From Terrimesophilobacter sp036833635 (lineage in GTDB: Bacteria; Actinomycetota; Actinomycetes; Actinomycetales; Microbacteriaceae), in assembly GCA_036833635.1 (NCBI GenBank), contig DAITPJ010000027.1:1-24336 (forward strand): a stretch of 24,336 bases of DNA. The letters are read 5' to 3'. Position numbers and translations under genes: made by a program. Under the pieces are notes generated by a model. It was not told where the DNA came from. It saw only the letters and a list, made by a program, of their open reading frames with translations, and did not search any database. Each line of letters starts with the position of its first letter. Positions within the stretch are counted from its first letter, which is position 1. Shown one piece after another: positions 14,188-21,502 of this stretch.

Positions 14188-15545
14188 CGGCCGATCGTGT
14201 CCTTCCGCAGCCGGTAGCGCGCGAGCGTCAGGAGACTCAGCCCGATGATCGCGGCCGGGACGGCGCTGAAGCTCACGACGATGCCCGCGACCGCGGCATC
14301 CGACTGTACGACGTCAACGCCCGCGACCGATTCCGCATACCCGGCGATCGCAAGCACGATCGTGAGCACCGTCGCACCGAGCGCCATGCCGGTCGTCTCC
14401 CCCGCCGTCCACATGCCGCCGAAGGTGCCCGCCTGGCCGTCGCCGTGCGTGGCGGCGTCGTGCGAGATGACGTCGGGAAGCATCGCCATGGGCAGCGATT
14501 GCATCCCCGCATAGGCGGCGCCGGCGAGAGCGACGGGCAGGTAGACCCATGCCCCTGGAGCCCAGAGCAGCCCGAGAAGGCTCAGCGCGGCAAGGCCGAA
14601 CAGGATGCTCGCCCAGACGAAGCCGCGCTCCTTGCCGACGCGGTTCGCGATCAGGCCCCACAGCGGCGCCGCGAGGAGTGCAGGGGCGATGAGCGCGATG
14701 AACAGGAACGTCACGGCATCCTCGCTGCGCAGCACCCACGTCGCGACGTACTGGGCGCCCGCGAGCATGAGCCCGGTCGCGAGCCCCTGCAGGAGGAAGG
14801 TCGCCAGGAGCGCGCGAAACGGCTGGCTGCGCTTCAGCGCGCGAAGGCCCGCCGCGTAGTTCTCCCGAATCGAGGCCGGCTTCTCGGCCAGCTCGGGAAG
14901 GAGCCCCCGCCTCGCCACGAAGCTCGAGGCGAACATCCCGGCCCCGATCACGAGCCCCGCGACGACCGCCATGAGGAGGTAGCCGAGGAAGGTGCTCCCC
15001 CCGCCGAGGCTGCGCAGCGCCGGCCCGCCCGCGCCGAACAGCAGGATCGCGAGCGTGAGAACGACAACGCGCCAGGTGAGCAGTCGCGTGCGCTCGTCGT
15101 AGTTCTGCGAGAGCTCGGCGGGCAGGGCGATGTAGGGCACCTGGAACAGGCTGAACGCGGTCGCGGCGAGCACGAACGCGACGAGAACCCAGCCGCCGGC
15201 GACGAGCGGCGGCATCCCGGCCGGCACGGCGAACGTCAGGATGAAGAACACCGGCAGCAGCACGGCTCCGAGCACCATGAACCGCCGGCGCGAGCCGGTG
15301 CGGGCGAGGCTGCGATCGCTCCTGCCGCCGATGACCGGGTCGATCACGACATCCCACACCTTGGCGGCGGTCACGAGAATGCCCGCCACGAGTGCGGTCA
15401 CGCCAAGCGTGTCGGTGAGGTAGTAGACGAGCACGAGGCCCGGCAGCGTGGCGAACCCGCCGGTGCCGAGAGAGCCGACCGCGTACGTCGCGATCGTGCG
15501 TTTCGGAAGTCGGGTGGTGGCGGTCGAGCGCTCCGTTGCGGTCAT
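14184..15545 (-). CDS. MFS transporter, GPH (glycoside-cation symporter) type
   Basis: A 453-residue transporter with about twelve hydrophobic helices. The GPH/MFS_2 signature is at residues about 65-90: DPVIGGRSDRSLARTGSRRRFMV, split here as DPVIGGRSDRSLARTG then SRRRFMV. A PYIALPAELS segment follows, also typical of the family. Many GPH members carry sugars with a cation, but the linked decarboxylase suggests an amine, amino acid or lipid-derived solute (inference). The frame stays open far upstream through the aldehyde dehydrogenase gene; ATG at 15545 is chosen because TACACT (15558-15553) ends 7 nt before it. Transcribed first, then the decarboxylase. Confidence 0.85.
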   Translation of the reverse strand: MTATERSTATTRLPKRTIATYAVGSLGTGGFATLPGLVLVYYLTDTLGVTALVAGILVTAAKVWDVVIDPVIGGRSDRSLARTGSRRRFMVLGAVLLPVFFILTFAVPAGMPPLVAGGWVLVAFVLAATAFSLFQVPYIALPAELSQNYDERTRLLTWRVVVLTLAILLFGAGGPALRSLGGGSTFLGYLLMAVVAGLVIGAGMFASSFVARRGLLPELAEKPASIRENYAAGLRALKRSQPFRALLATFLLQGLATGLMLAGAQYVATWVLRSEDAVTFLFIALIAPALLAAPLWGLIANRVGKERGFVWASILFGLAALSLLGLLWAPGAWVYLPVALAGAAYAGMQSLPMAMLPDVISHDAATHGDGQAGTFGGMWTAGETTGMALGATVLTIVLAIAGYAESVAGVDVVQSDAAVAGIVVSFSAVPAAIIGLSLLTLARYRLRKDTIGR

Positions 15546-15569
15546 GCACCAGAGTGTAGCGTTGGCAGC
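15546..15569. promoter_or_regulatory. 24-bp divergent bidirectional promoter with shared TA
   Basis: The whole intergenic region is 24 bp. Rightward TAGCGT (15557-15562) plus 7 nt leads to the ATG at 15570. Leftward TACACT (15558-15553) plus 7 nt leads to the ATG at 15545. Both -10s use the TA at 15557-15558. Neither side has room for a ribosome-binding site, so both mRNAs should be leaderless. Any -35 or operator must lie within the opposite gene. Confidence 0.7.
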
Positions 15570-17120
15570 ATGCCCGGTATATTCCTGCCGCGCGGGGTCA
15601 TCGATGACCTCGTCGGAGACCTCAGTTCCTCCGGCTCGGCGCACACGCCCGTCCACGCGCCGTTCTCGGGTGATGAGCTCTATGCCCTTCCGTCGAGCAG
15701 TGTCACGGATGTTGCTGCCGCGGCCGACCGCGCACGGCTCGCCCAGCTCGGATGGCAGGCGCAGAGCTTCGCTCACCGCCGCGCGGTGCTGCTGAAGGCG
15801 CACGACCTCATCCTCGAGCGAAGGGAGGCACTGCTCGACGCCATCCAGTCGGAGACGGGCAAGACGCGCGGCCAGGCCTTCGAGGAGCTCTTCCAGGCAG
15901 CGACGGTCGCCCGCTACTACGCCCTCTCCGCGCGCCGCGTTCTCGCAACGAGGCGGCGCCGGTCGGCCATTCCGTTGGTGCTCGAGGCGCGCGTGCGGTA
16001 CCGCCCGGTCGGGCTCGTCGGCGTCGTGACGCCGTGGAACTACCCGCTGAGCCTCGCGGCGATGGATGTCATCCCCGCCCTCGCCGCCGGCAACGCCGTC
16101 GTGCAGAAGGCCGACAACCAGGGCGCGCTCACGATCCTCAGCCTGCGTCGTGCGTTTCTCGACGCCGGGCTCCCGGCCGACCTCTGGGCGGTCGTCACGG
16201 GTGACGGGGCGGTCATCGGCAACGCCGTCAACGACGCAGCGGACTACGTGTGCTTCACCGGGTCGACGGCCACGGGAACCCAGGTCGGCATCCGGGCAGT
16301 CACGGCGCTGCGCGGCGCCTCGCTCGAGCTCGGCGGCAAGAACCCCATGATCGTGCTCGACGACGTCGACCCGGTCGCCGCCGCGCGATCGGCGGTTTAT
16401 GCATGTTTCTCGTCGATGGGGCAGCTGTGCGTCTCGATCGAGCGCATCTACGTCCTCCGGCCCGTCGCGGATGCCTTCATCGCCGAGTTCGCCGCGCGCA
16501 CGAAGGCTCTCGTGCAGGGAGCAGCATTCGACTACTCGACCGATGTCGGCTCCCTCACTCTCCCGAGCCAGCTCGAGCGCGTGGAGCGGCACGTGAAGGA
16601 TGCCGTGGCGAAGGGCGCCACGATCCTTGCGGGCGGCGCCGCGCGGCCCGACCTCGGACCGCTCTTCTACGAGCCGACGGTCCTGACGGGCGTGACGGAC
16701 GATATGGAGTGCTCGGGCAACGAGACCTTCGGCCCCGTCGTCGCGATCACCGTCGTCGACACGGTCGACGAAGCGGTGCTCGCTGCGAACTCCTCGCCGT
16801 TCGGACTCAACGCCTCGGTCTTCAGCCGGTCGCGCCGCCGTGGTCGTGAGGTCGCGGTAGCCGTCGAGGCGGGAAGCGTCAACATCAACGAGGGCTACCG
16901 CGCGACGTTCTCCTCGGTCGATGCCCCCATGGGCGGGCTCAAGAAGTCGGGGCTCGGGCGGCGGAACGGGCCGGAGGGCATCCTGCGCTTCGTCGAGTCG
17001 CAGACGATCGCCGAGGCGACCGGGCTCCTGACGCTCCCCCGCACGGCGCCCGAGTTCGCGAAGCTCAGCGGGGTCATGCTCCTCCTGCTGCGCGCGCTCA
17101 AGGCGCTGCGCCGGCGCTGA
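15570..17120 (+). CDS. Aldehyde dehydrogenase, succinate-semialdehyde dehydrogenase type
   Basis: A 516-residue NAD(P)-dependent aldehyde dehydrogenase. Catalytic features are present: N157 (TPWNYP), K180, GSTATG (231-236), general base E253 (LELGGKNP) and nucleophile C287 (SSMGQLCVS). It resembles actinobacterial GabD2-like enzymes. The C-terminus (about 494-516, EFAKLSGVMLLLLRALKALRRR) is an amphipathic, basic helix that could sit on the membrane, as in fatty-aldehyde dehydrogenases. With a lyase that releases an aldehyde encoded divergently, oxidation of that product is the likely job; GABA-shunt succinate semialdehyde is the alternative. The frame is open upstream to 14445, but the ATG at 15570 begins the family-like N-terminus and has the leaderless promoter. 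Confidence 0.88.
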   Translation: MPGIFLPRGVIDDLVGDLSSSGSAHTPVHAPFSGDELYALPSSSVTDVAAAADRARLAQLGWQAQSFAHRRAVLLKAHDLILERREALLDAIQSETGKTRGQAFEELFQAATVARYYALSARRVLATRRRRSAIPLVLEARVRYRPVGLVGVVTPWNYPLSLAAMDVIPALAAGNAVVQKADNQGALTILSLRRAFLDAGLPADLWAVVTGDGAVIGNAVNDAADYVCFTGSTATGTQVGIRAVTALRGASLELGGKNPMIVLDDVDPVAAARSAVYACFSSMGQLCVSIERIYVLRPVADAFIAEFAARTKALVQGAAFDYSTDVGSLTLPSQLERVERHVKDAVAKGATILAGGAARPDLGPLFYEPTVLTGVTDDMECSGNETFGPVVAITVVDTVDEAVLAANSSPFGLNASVFSRSRRRGREVAVAVEAGSVNINEGYRATFSSVDAPMGGLKKSGLGRRNGPEGILRFVESQTIAEATGLLTLPRTAPEFAKLSGVMLLLLRALKALRRR

Positions 17121-17128
17121 CTGTGCCG

Positions 17129-17236
17129 CTGGTTGAGCGCGCTGGAGCTAGGAGCGAAGGCCATTTCTGGCCTTCGCCGCGACGCCAGCGCCGACGCCCG
17201 TCTCGGGCGTCGGTACGAAGTCGGCAGCGAAACCAG
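17129..17236. repeat. Multi-hairpin repeat of the GGTTGAG...GAAACC family
   Basis: Outer arms CTGGTT (17129-17134) and AACCAG (17231-17236) enclose GCGCTGG/CCAGCGC (17139-17145 with 17185-17191), a perfect 9-bp hairpin GCGAAGGCC/GGCCTTCGC (17154-17162 with 17169-17177) and a perfect 10-bp hairpin CCGACGCCCG/CGGGCGTCGG (17191-17200 with 17204-17213; its first base is shared with the previous stem). It lies between the convergent aldehyde dehydrogenase and tatB genes and should end transcription of both. Confidence 0.75.
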
Positions 17237-17250
17237 GAGCGGGAAACGGG

Positions 17251-17610
17251 TCAGGTAGCCTCGGCGTCGAAGGGCGCCTGCTTCCCCTCCTCTTCGAGGC
17301 GGCGCTTGCGCTTCGCGTACGCCGAATCGGCGATGGGCGGCGCTGTGGCGGTGATGACGTCCTCCGCGAGCGCCTCCCTGATGATGCGGCGCGGGTCGTA
17401 CTGCCGGGGGTCGAGCTTCTTCCAGTCGACCTCGTCGAAGTCCGGGCCCATCTCCTCGCGCATCCGGTCCTTGGCGCCGTCCGCCATCCGCTTGAGGCTC
17501 TTGGCGAGCCGTGCGAGCTGGGAGGCGTAATAGGGCAGTCTCTCGGGTCCGAGAAGGAAGACCGCGAGGATCGCGATCACCAGGAGCTTCTCGAACGTCA
17601 GGCCGAACAC
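17251..17610 (-). CDS. tatB: Sec-independent (twin-arginine) translocase subunit TatB
   Basis: A 119-residue protein with the TatA/B layout: a very short N-terminus, one membrane helix (about 5-21, FEKLLVIAILAVFLLGPERLP) with the conserved Glu-Arg-Leu-Pro hinge, an amphipathic helix (about 25-50) and a charged tail. Phe at position 2, the early Glu (E7) and the GPERLP hinge fit TatB. It works with TatA and TatC, not in this window, to export folded proteins. GTG at 17610 begins the conserved MFGLTFEK; TAGTCT at 17622-17617 ends 6 nt before it, so the mRNA is probably leaderless. Confidence 0.9.
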   Translation of the reverse strand: MFGLTFEKLLVIAILAVFLLGPERLPYYASQLARLAKSLKRMADGAKDRMREEMGPDFDEVDWKKLDPRQYDPRRIIREALAEDVITATAPPIADSAYAKRKRRLEEEGKQAPFDAEAT

Positions 17611-17673
17611 CAGATCAGACTAACCCGTTCGGAAAGGATTCGGCCGTAGAGTTGAGGCAGCTAAGGAGCAGTG
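17611..17673. promoter_or_regulatory. Divergent promoter region (tatB / O-methyltransferase)
   Basis: Leftward: TAGTCT (17622-17617), 6 nt, GTG of tatB, leaderless. Rightward: TAGAGT (17647-17652), then a short leader with AAGGAG (17663-17668) 5 nt before the GTG at 17674. So one side is leaderless and the other uses a standard ribosome-binding site. Confidence 0.6.
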
Positions 17674-18306
17674 GTGTCGGGCAAGGAATCGGACTGGAAG
17701 TTCGCGGAGGAGTTCGTCGTCGAGGATGACGATCTCGTGCAGGCGCGCGCCCATTCCCACGAACTCGGGATCGACGCCGTGACCCCGGCGATGGGCGCCC
17801 AGCTCGCCGTGCTGGCCGCCGCGACCGTCGCGACCAACATCATCGAGATCGGCACGGGCGCCGGTGTGAGCGGGCTGTGGATGTTCGCGGGGGCGCCACA
17901 GGCGACCCTCACCTCGATCGACATCGAGGCCGACCACCAGCAGTACGCCCGTAAGTCCTTCCTCGACGCCGGCATCCCGGCCAACCACGTGCGGCTCATC
18001 GCCGGGCGCGCACGCGAGGTGCTCCCGCGCATGAACGAGGACGCCTACGACATCGTGCTCGTCGACGCCGACCCGCACTCGGTCATCGAGTACGTCGAGC
18101 ACGGCCTGCGGCTCGTACGTGTCGGAGGGATCGTCGTCGTCGCCCACGCGCTGTGGCGCGGCCACGTTGCCGATCCTGCCTACCGCGACGATGTCGTCGC
18201 CGGGTACCGCAGTCTCCTGCGCGAGCTGTCGGCCTCGGATGCCGTCATCAGCGCGCTCTCACCGGTGGGCGACGGGCTCCTGCAGCTCACGAAGGTCGGC
18301 GACTAG
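17674..18306 (+). CDS. SAM-dependent O-methyltransferase
   Basis: A 210-residue class I methyltransferase of the small-molecule O-methyltransferase family (Methyltransf_3, catechol-OMT-like). Motif I is EIGTGAGVSG (58-67), the acidic residue binding the SAM ribose is in SIDIEADH (about D83), and the metal/substrate loop is LVDADP (129-134, D131 and D133). The acceptor is not predictable. An orthologue stands near tatB and mrp in mycobacteria, from memory. GTG at 17674 is chosen over 17671 because it leaves 5 nt after AAGGAG. The Nudix gene follows the TAG stop without a gap. Confidence 0.87.
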   Translation: MSGKESDWKFAEEFVVEDDDLVQARAHSHELGIDAVTPAMGAQLAVLAAATVATNIIEIGTGAGVSGLWMFAGAPQATLTSIDIEADHQQYARKSFLDAGIPANHVRLIAGRAREVLPRMNEDAYDIVLVDADPHSVIEYVEHGLRLVRVGGIVVVAHALWRGHVADPAYRDDVVAGYRSLLRELSASDAVISALSPVGDGLLQLTKVGD

Positions 18307-18789
18307 GTGGACGACGCAGCGGTGGAGTATGCCGCGACCCACCGCTTTCGCGTCGTCCCGGCGGCCTACCTGTTCCTGCGGCGCGGCGAGGACGTCCTGC
18401 TCCAGCTGCGCGAGGGCACCGGCTTCATGGACGGGCATTGGGCTGCCGCCGCCGCCGGCCACGTCGAAGCGGACGAGTCGGTGTTCGATGCCGCGTGCCG
18501 CGAGGCGCGCGAAGAACTCGGGGTCGGCATCCGGCCGCAGGATCTCGTGCCGCTCACGACCATGCACCGCACGCAGCAGAATCACCAGGCGGTCGACGAG
18601 CGCGTCGACTTCTTCTTCGAGTGCCGCGTCTGGGATGGCGAACCGCGCCTCCTCGAGGCCGAGAAGGCCGCCGACCTCGGATGGTTCTCGCTCGACGTGC
18701 TCCCGCATCCGGTCGTGCCGCACGAGGAGCACGTGCTCGATCTCTGGCGCGACGGTGCGTTGCCGCCCGTCGTCACCTTCGGGTTCTAG
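18307..18789 (+). CDS. Nudix hydrolase
   Basis: A 160-residue protein with a complete Nudix box at 51-73: G51, E57, then R65-E66-A67-R68-E69-E70-L71-G72-V73, which binds the divalent metals that cleave nucleoside diphosphate-X substrates. The substrate is unknown; length and the preceding LQLREGTGFMDGHWA segment fit MutT-like or NADH/ADP-ribose-type enzymes. The GTG start follows the methyltransferase stop codon directly (TAG-GTG), so it relies on translational coupling. Converges with the DUF3117 gene. Confidence 0.88.
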   Translation: MDDAAVEYAATHRFRVVPAAYLFLRRGEDVLLQLREGTGFMDGHWAAAAAGHVEADESVFDAACREAREELGVGIRPQDLVPLTTMHRTQQNHQAVDERVDFFFECRVWDGEPRLLEAEKAADLGWFSLDVLPHPVVPHEEHVLDLWRDGALPPVVTFGF

Positions 18790-18802
18790 AAATACCGCTC
18801 CG

Positions 18803-18979
18803 CTACTTGGCTGCGGCGACGACTCCCGCGAGAGCGTCGTGGAGTTCCTTCGCCTCGGCGTCGTTGACCGACACGACGAGGCGTCCGCCGCCTTCGAGCG
18901 GAACGCGCACGATGATGAGTCGACCCTCCTTAACAGCCTCCATCGGCCCGTCACCGGTCCTCGGCTTCATGGCTGCCAT
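18803..18979 (-). CDS. DUF3117 family small protein
   Basis: A 58-residue protein, MAAMKPRTGDGPMEAVKEG..., matching the actinobacterial DUF3117 family in length and in the conserved KPRTGDGP and RVPLEGGGRLVV segments. The function is unknown. No signal peptide or membrane helix. The ATG at 18979 has a good ribosome-binding site (GGGGA, 18990-18986); an in-frame ATG three codons later is the alternative. It has its own promoter, so it is probably well expressed. Confidence 0.88.
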   Translation of the reverse strand: MAAMKPRTGDGPMEAVKEGRLIIVRVPLEGGGRLVVSVNDAEAKELHDALAGVVAAAK

Positions 18980-19010
18980 GAATGGTCCCCTTTCGTGGAT
19001 TGCTCTTTCC

Positions 19011-19039
19011 ATTATCCCGCATTTGTCCGACACTCGAAA
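19011..19039 (-). promoter_or_regulatory. Promoter of the DUF3117 gene
   Basis: On the minus strand TTTCGA (19039-19034), a 17-bp spacer and GATAAT (19016-19011) make the most consensus-like sigma-70 promoter in the window. The leader is about 25 nt with GGGGA before the ATG. It starts just after the mannosyltransferase stop. Confidence 0.65.
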
Positions 19040-19049
19040 ACCGCGGGGT

Positions 19050-20207
19050 CTACGGCGGCGTCCAGTCGTAGCCGTCGACCCACCAGCAGTAGTAGCACCA
19101 GACCCACTGGCCGGCGATGAGAAGCACCACAAGAACGGCGCGATACCAGCGGGAGCGGGGCTGGGCGAGCGCCCCGGCGAGCGGGAACATCGGCAGGAGC
19201 AGCCGGAACGTGCTCGACTGCGGGAAGAACACCGCGAGCAGGTACAGCCCGTAGCTCGCGACCCAGATCCGCAGCGTGACCCCCAGGCGGCGCGCCCACG
19301 GCGTGAACAGGAAGGCGGTGAAGCCCGCCACGACGAGAACGAGCACGATGATGCCGAGCGGGCCGGGCATCCAGAACCCCGCCCCCTGAATCCAGGGCGT
19401 GAACGGCACGAGCTCACGGTAGCCGAGGTAGGACGCGCGCCAGGCGAGCTCGGTGTCGGTGTAGGCGGTGATCGACCCGGTCGCCATCCAGGCCAGGAAG
19501 GGCCAGGCGAGCCCCATAAGGCCGCTGAAGACCGCGACACCCGCCGCGAGGATGCGCTCCCAGGGCGGGAACGGGTCCCGCGCGCGCGTGACGAAGCGAT
19601 GGATGACGTGCAGGCCGAGCGCGAGGGCGAAGGCGAGCCCGCTTGGGCGGGTGAGCGCCATGACGGCGATGACCGGGATGAGCGCGAGGTACCGCCGCTG
19701 GAGGAGCAGGTAGAGCGCGAGTGCGAGGAGGAACGTGTGCATCGACTCCGCGTAGGAGACCTGCAGAATCGGCGAGAGCGGGCCGACGCAGAAGATGACG
19801 ACCGCGAAGAGCGCCGTTTCCCCCGGCAGCACGAGGCGCAGCATCCGGTACACCATGAGGGCGGCGGCGAGCGAGAAGGCGACCGAGACGAAGACCGAGA
19901 CCGGCGCCCACGGCAGCCCTGTGACGATCATGAGGCCGCGCACGAGCAGTGGGTAGCCGGGCATGAAGGCCCAGGCGTTCTCGCCGACGTGGCCGTCCGC
20001 GGTGAGGGGAAGCACGGAAGGGTAGCCCGCCGCCGCCACGATGTGGTACCAGGTGCTGTCCCACAGCTGCGCGAACGAGAGATAGTCCGGATGCGCGCCC
20101 GTCCACGCGTTCTCCGGCTGGCGTGCCGCGAACCACAGCAGGATGCCGGTCGTCACGACGCGGGAGAGCGCCCACACGACGACGACACGCAGCCACCATG
20201 GCGTCAT
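19050..20207 (-). CDS. PIG-V-like mannosyltransferase, integral membrane
   Basis: A 385-residue polytopic protein with roughly ten hydrophobic helices, the first at residues 5-23. The motif LWDSTWYHIVAAAGYP (about 48-63) matches the first-loop WD..WY...GYP of the PIG-V/GT76-like mannosyltransferases that use polyprenyl-phosphate-mannose and act on the outer membrane face. In actinobacteria such proteins may build cell-envelope glycolipids or glycoproteins; the acceptor is unknown. The frame is open upstream to 20429, but those 74 residues are Arg-rich and cross a hairpin region, so ATG at 20207, which lies in a 16-bp palindrome, is preferred. No ribosome-binding site is evident. Confidence 0.8.
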   Translation of the reverse strand: MTPWWLRVVVVWALSRVVTTGILLWFAARQPENAWTGAHPDYLSFAQLWDSTWYHIVAAAGYPSVLPLTADGHVGENAWAFMPGYPLLVRGLMIVTGLPWAPVSVFVSVAFSLAAALMVYRMLRLVLPGETALFAVVIFCVGPLSPILQVSYAESMHTFLLALALYLLLQRRYLALIPVIAVMALTRPSGLAFALALGLHVIHRFVTRARDPFPPWERILAAGVAVFSGLMGLAWPFLAWMATGSITAYTDTELAWRASYLGYRELVPFTPWIQGAGFWMPGPLGIIVLVLVVAGFTAFLFTPWARRLGVTLRIWVASYGLYLLAVFFPQSSTFRLLLPMFPLAGALAQPRSRWYRAVLVVLLIAGQWVWCYYCWWVDGYDWTPP

Positions 20208-20220
20208 CCGGTACCGGATG
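20205..20220. promoter_or_regulatory. 16-bp perfect palindrome over the mannosyltransferase start
   Basis: CATCCGGTACCGGATG is its own reverse complement. Its left half contains the start codon (20207-20205 on the minus strand). It could be an operator, or an RNA stem that masks the start codon. Confidence 0.35.
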
Positions 20221-20281
20221 CGCGCGGCGCGCAGGAGAGGCTGCCGCGCGAGCGACGGGCGGAAAGGCGGATGTCCTGGGT

Positions 20282-20380
20282 GCGTCAGCGATTGGCCCGA
20301 AGCGGAGTCCGGCCGCGCCGCAGAATACCGACGTCGCAGGCTCCGTCGGCGCTGGGGTCGCGCAATCGCTGACGCGATTG
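20282..20380 (-). promoter_or_regulatory. Alternative hairpins between dapE and the mannosyltransferase gene
   Basis: Just after the dapE stop is a local hairpin CAATCGC/GCGATTG (20363-20369 with 20374-20380, 4-nt loop). Part of it can instead pair over a 13-bp perfect stem, GCGTCAGCGATTG (20282-20294) with CAATCGCTGACGC (20363-20375), enclosing 68 nt. The two pairings exclude each other, as in an attenuator, or the element is a small inverted-repeat insertion. No coding sequence is seen in 20208-20383. Confidence 0.5.
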
Positions 20381-20383
20381 CCT

Positions 20384-21463
20384 TTAGCTCCACCGCGCCG
20401 TCAGCCACGCTCGCAGTCCTCGCTCGCACTCGGTGATCTGGGCGGTGTCGACGCGCTCGTCGTCGGCGTGAGCGAGGAGCGGGTCGCCAGGGCCGTAGTT
20501 GACGGCGGGGATGCCGAGTGCCGAGAACCGTGCGACGTCGGTCCAGCCGTACTTGGGGAGCGCTGTGCCGCCCACTGCGGCGAGGAAATCCTGGGCGAGA
20601 GGCGCATCGAGGCCGGGCCGCGCGCCCTCGGCGAGGTCGACGACCGCGAGCTCGGCATCCGGGACTCCGGCGAACAGCTCGCGCACGTGCTCGATGGCCT
20701 CCTCGCCGGAGCGGCTAGGGGCGAACCGGTAGTTGATCGCGACCGTGCACACGTCGGGGATGACGTTGCCGGCGACCCCTCCGGAGATGCCCACCGCGTT
20801 CAGGGATTCGCGATACACGAGCCCGTCGACCTCCACCTCGCGCGGGGCGTAGGCGGCGAGAATCGCGAGGATGGGGGTCGCCAGGTGGATCGCGTTACGG
20901 CCGACCCAGGCGCGCGCGGAGTGGGCGCGGAGGCCTCGCGTCGTGACGTCGATGCGGAGCGTTCCGTTGCAACCCCCTTCGACGAGGGCGTTCGTGGGCT
21001 CGCCGAGGATGGCGAAGTCGCCAGAGAGGAGGTCTGGGCGGTTGCGCGCGAGCCGGCCGAGCCCGTTGAGGTCGGCCGCGACCTCCTCGTTGTCATACCA
21101 GATCCAGGTCACGTCGACTGTGGGCGCGGTGAGTTCGGCAGCGAGCTTGAGCTGTACCGCGACGCCCGCCTTCATGTCGACGGTGCCGCGGCCCACGAGT
21201 TGGTCGCCGTCGAAACGGGTCGGGAGGTTGTTGTTGACCGGAACGGTGTCGAGGTGGCCGGCGATGACAACGCGACGGTCGCGGCCGAGGTTCGTGCGGG
21301 CGACGACCGTGTCGCCGTCCCGGCTGAGCTCTAAATGCGCGCATCCGGCGAGGGCAGCCTCGATCGCGTCAGCGATCCCGGCCTCGTTGCCGGACACCGA
21401 CTCGATGTCGCACAGCGCCCGCGTGAGGTCGATCGAGGATGCGGTCAGGTCGAGGCTCGGCAC
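20384..21463 (-). CDS. dapE: Succinyl-diaminopimelate desuccinylase
   Basis: A 359-residue M20 metallopeptidase-family enzyme that removes succinate from N-succinyl-LL-diaminopimelate, a late step to lysine and peptidoglycan. Zinc-site residues can be placed: H70 and D72 (AGHLDTVP), D96 (GRGTVDMKAG), E126-E127 (NEE), E155 (LGEPTN) and H332 (LLAHADDE). The central dimerisation domain covers about 175-285. The dapD gene stands divergently 39 bp away, which settles the specificity among M20 enzymes. GTG at 21463 is fixed by TAAACT (21475-21470) ending 6 nt upstream. Confidence 0.93.
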   Translation of the reverse strand: MPSLDLTASSIDLTRALCDIESVSGNEAGIADAIEAALAGCAHLELSRDGDTVVARTNLGRDRRVVIAGHLDTVPVNNNLPTRFDGDQLVGRGTVDMKAGVAVQLKLAAELTAPTVDVTWIWYDNEEVAADLNGLGRLARNRPDLLSGDFAILGEPTNALVEGGCNGTLRIDVTTRGLRAHSARAWVGRNAIHLATPILAILAAYAPREVEVDGLVYRESLNAVGISGGVAGNVIPDVCTVAINYRFAPSRSGEEAIEHVRELFAGVPDAELAVVDLAEGARPGLDAPLAQDFLAAVGGTALPKYGWTDVARFSALGIPAVNYGPGDPLLAHADDERVDTAQITECERGLRAWLTARWS

Positions 21464-21502
21464 GCGGCAAGTTTAGCGGCGACCGCCCGATACCCTTGTG
21501 CC
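21464..21502. promoter_or_regulatory. Divergent leaderless promoters of dapE and dapD
   Basis: Leftward: TAAACT (21475-21470), 6 nt, GTG of dapE. Rightward: TACCCT (21491-21496), 6 nt, ATG of dapD. Both mRNAs should be leaderless. The two -10s lie 15 bp apart, so each promoter's upstream part covers the other and expression may be reciprocal or jointly regulated. Confidence 0.65.

Noticed and set aside
14184..16592. 802-codon leftward frame ending in the transporter gene
   Set aside because: The first 349 codons are antisense to the aldehyde dehydrogenase; the transporter starts at 15545.
14445..17120. 891-codon rightward frame ending in the aldehyde dehydrogenase
   Set aside because: The first 375 codons are antisense to the transporter; the enzyme starts at 15570.
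17671..17673. GTG at 17671 as the O-methyltransferase start
   Set aside because: Only 2 nt after AAGGAG; GTG at 17674 has better spacing.
18153..20372. 739-codon rightward frame across Nudix, DUF3117 and mannosyltransferase
   Set aside because: Overlaps three recognisable genes and has the Arg/Pro-rich composition typical of GC-rich shadow frames.
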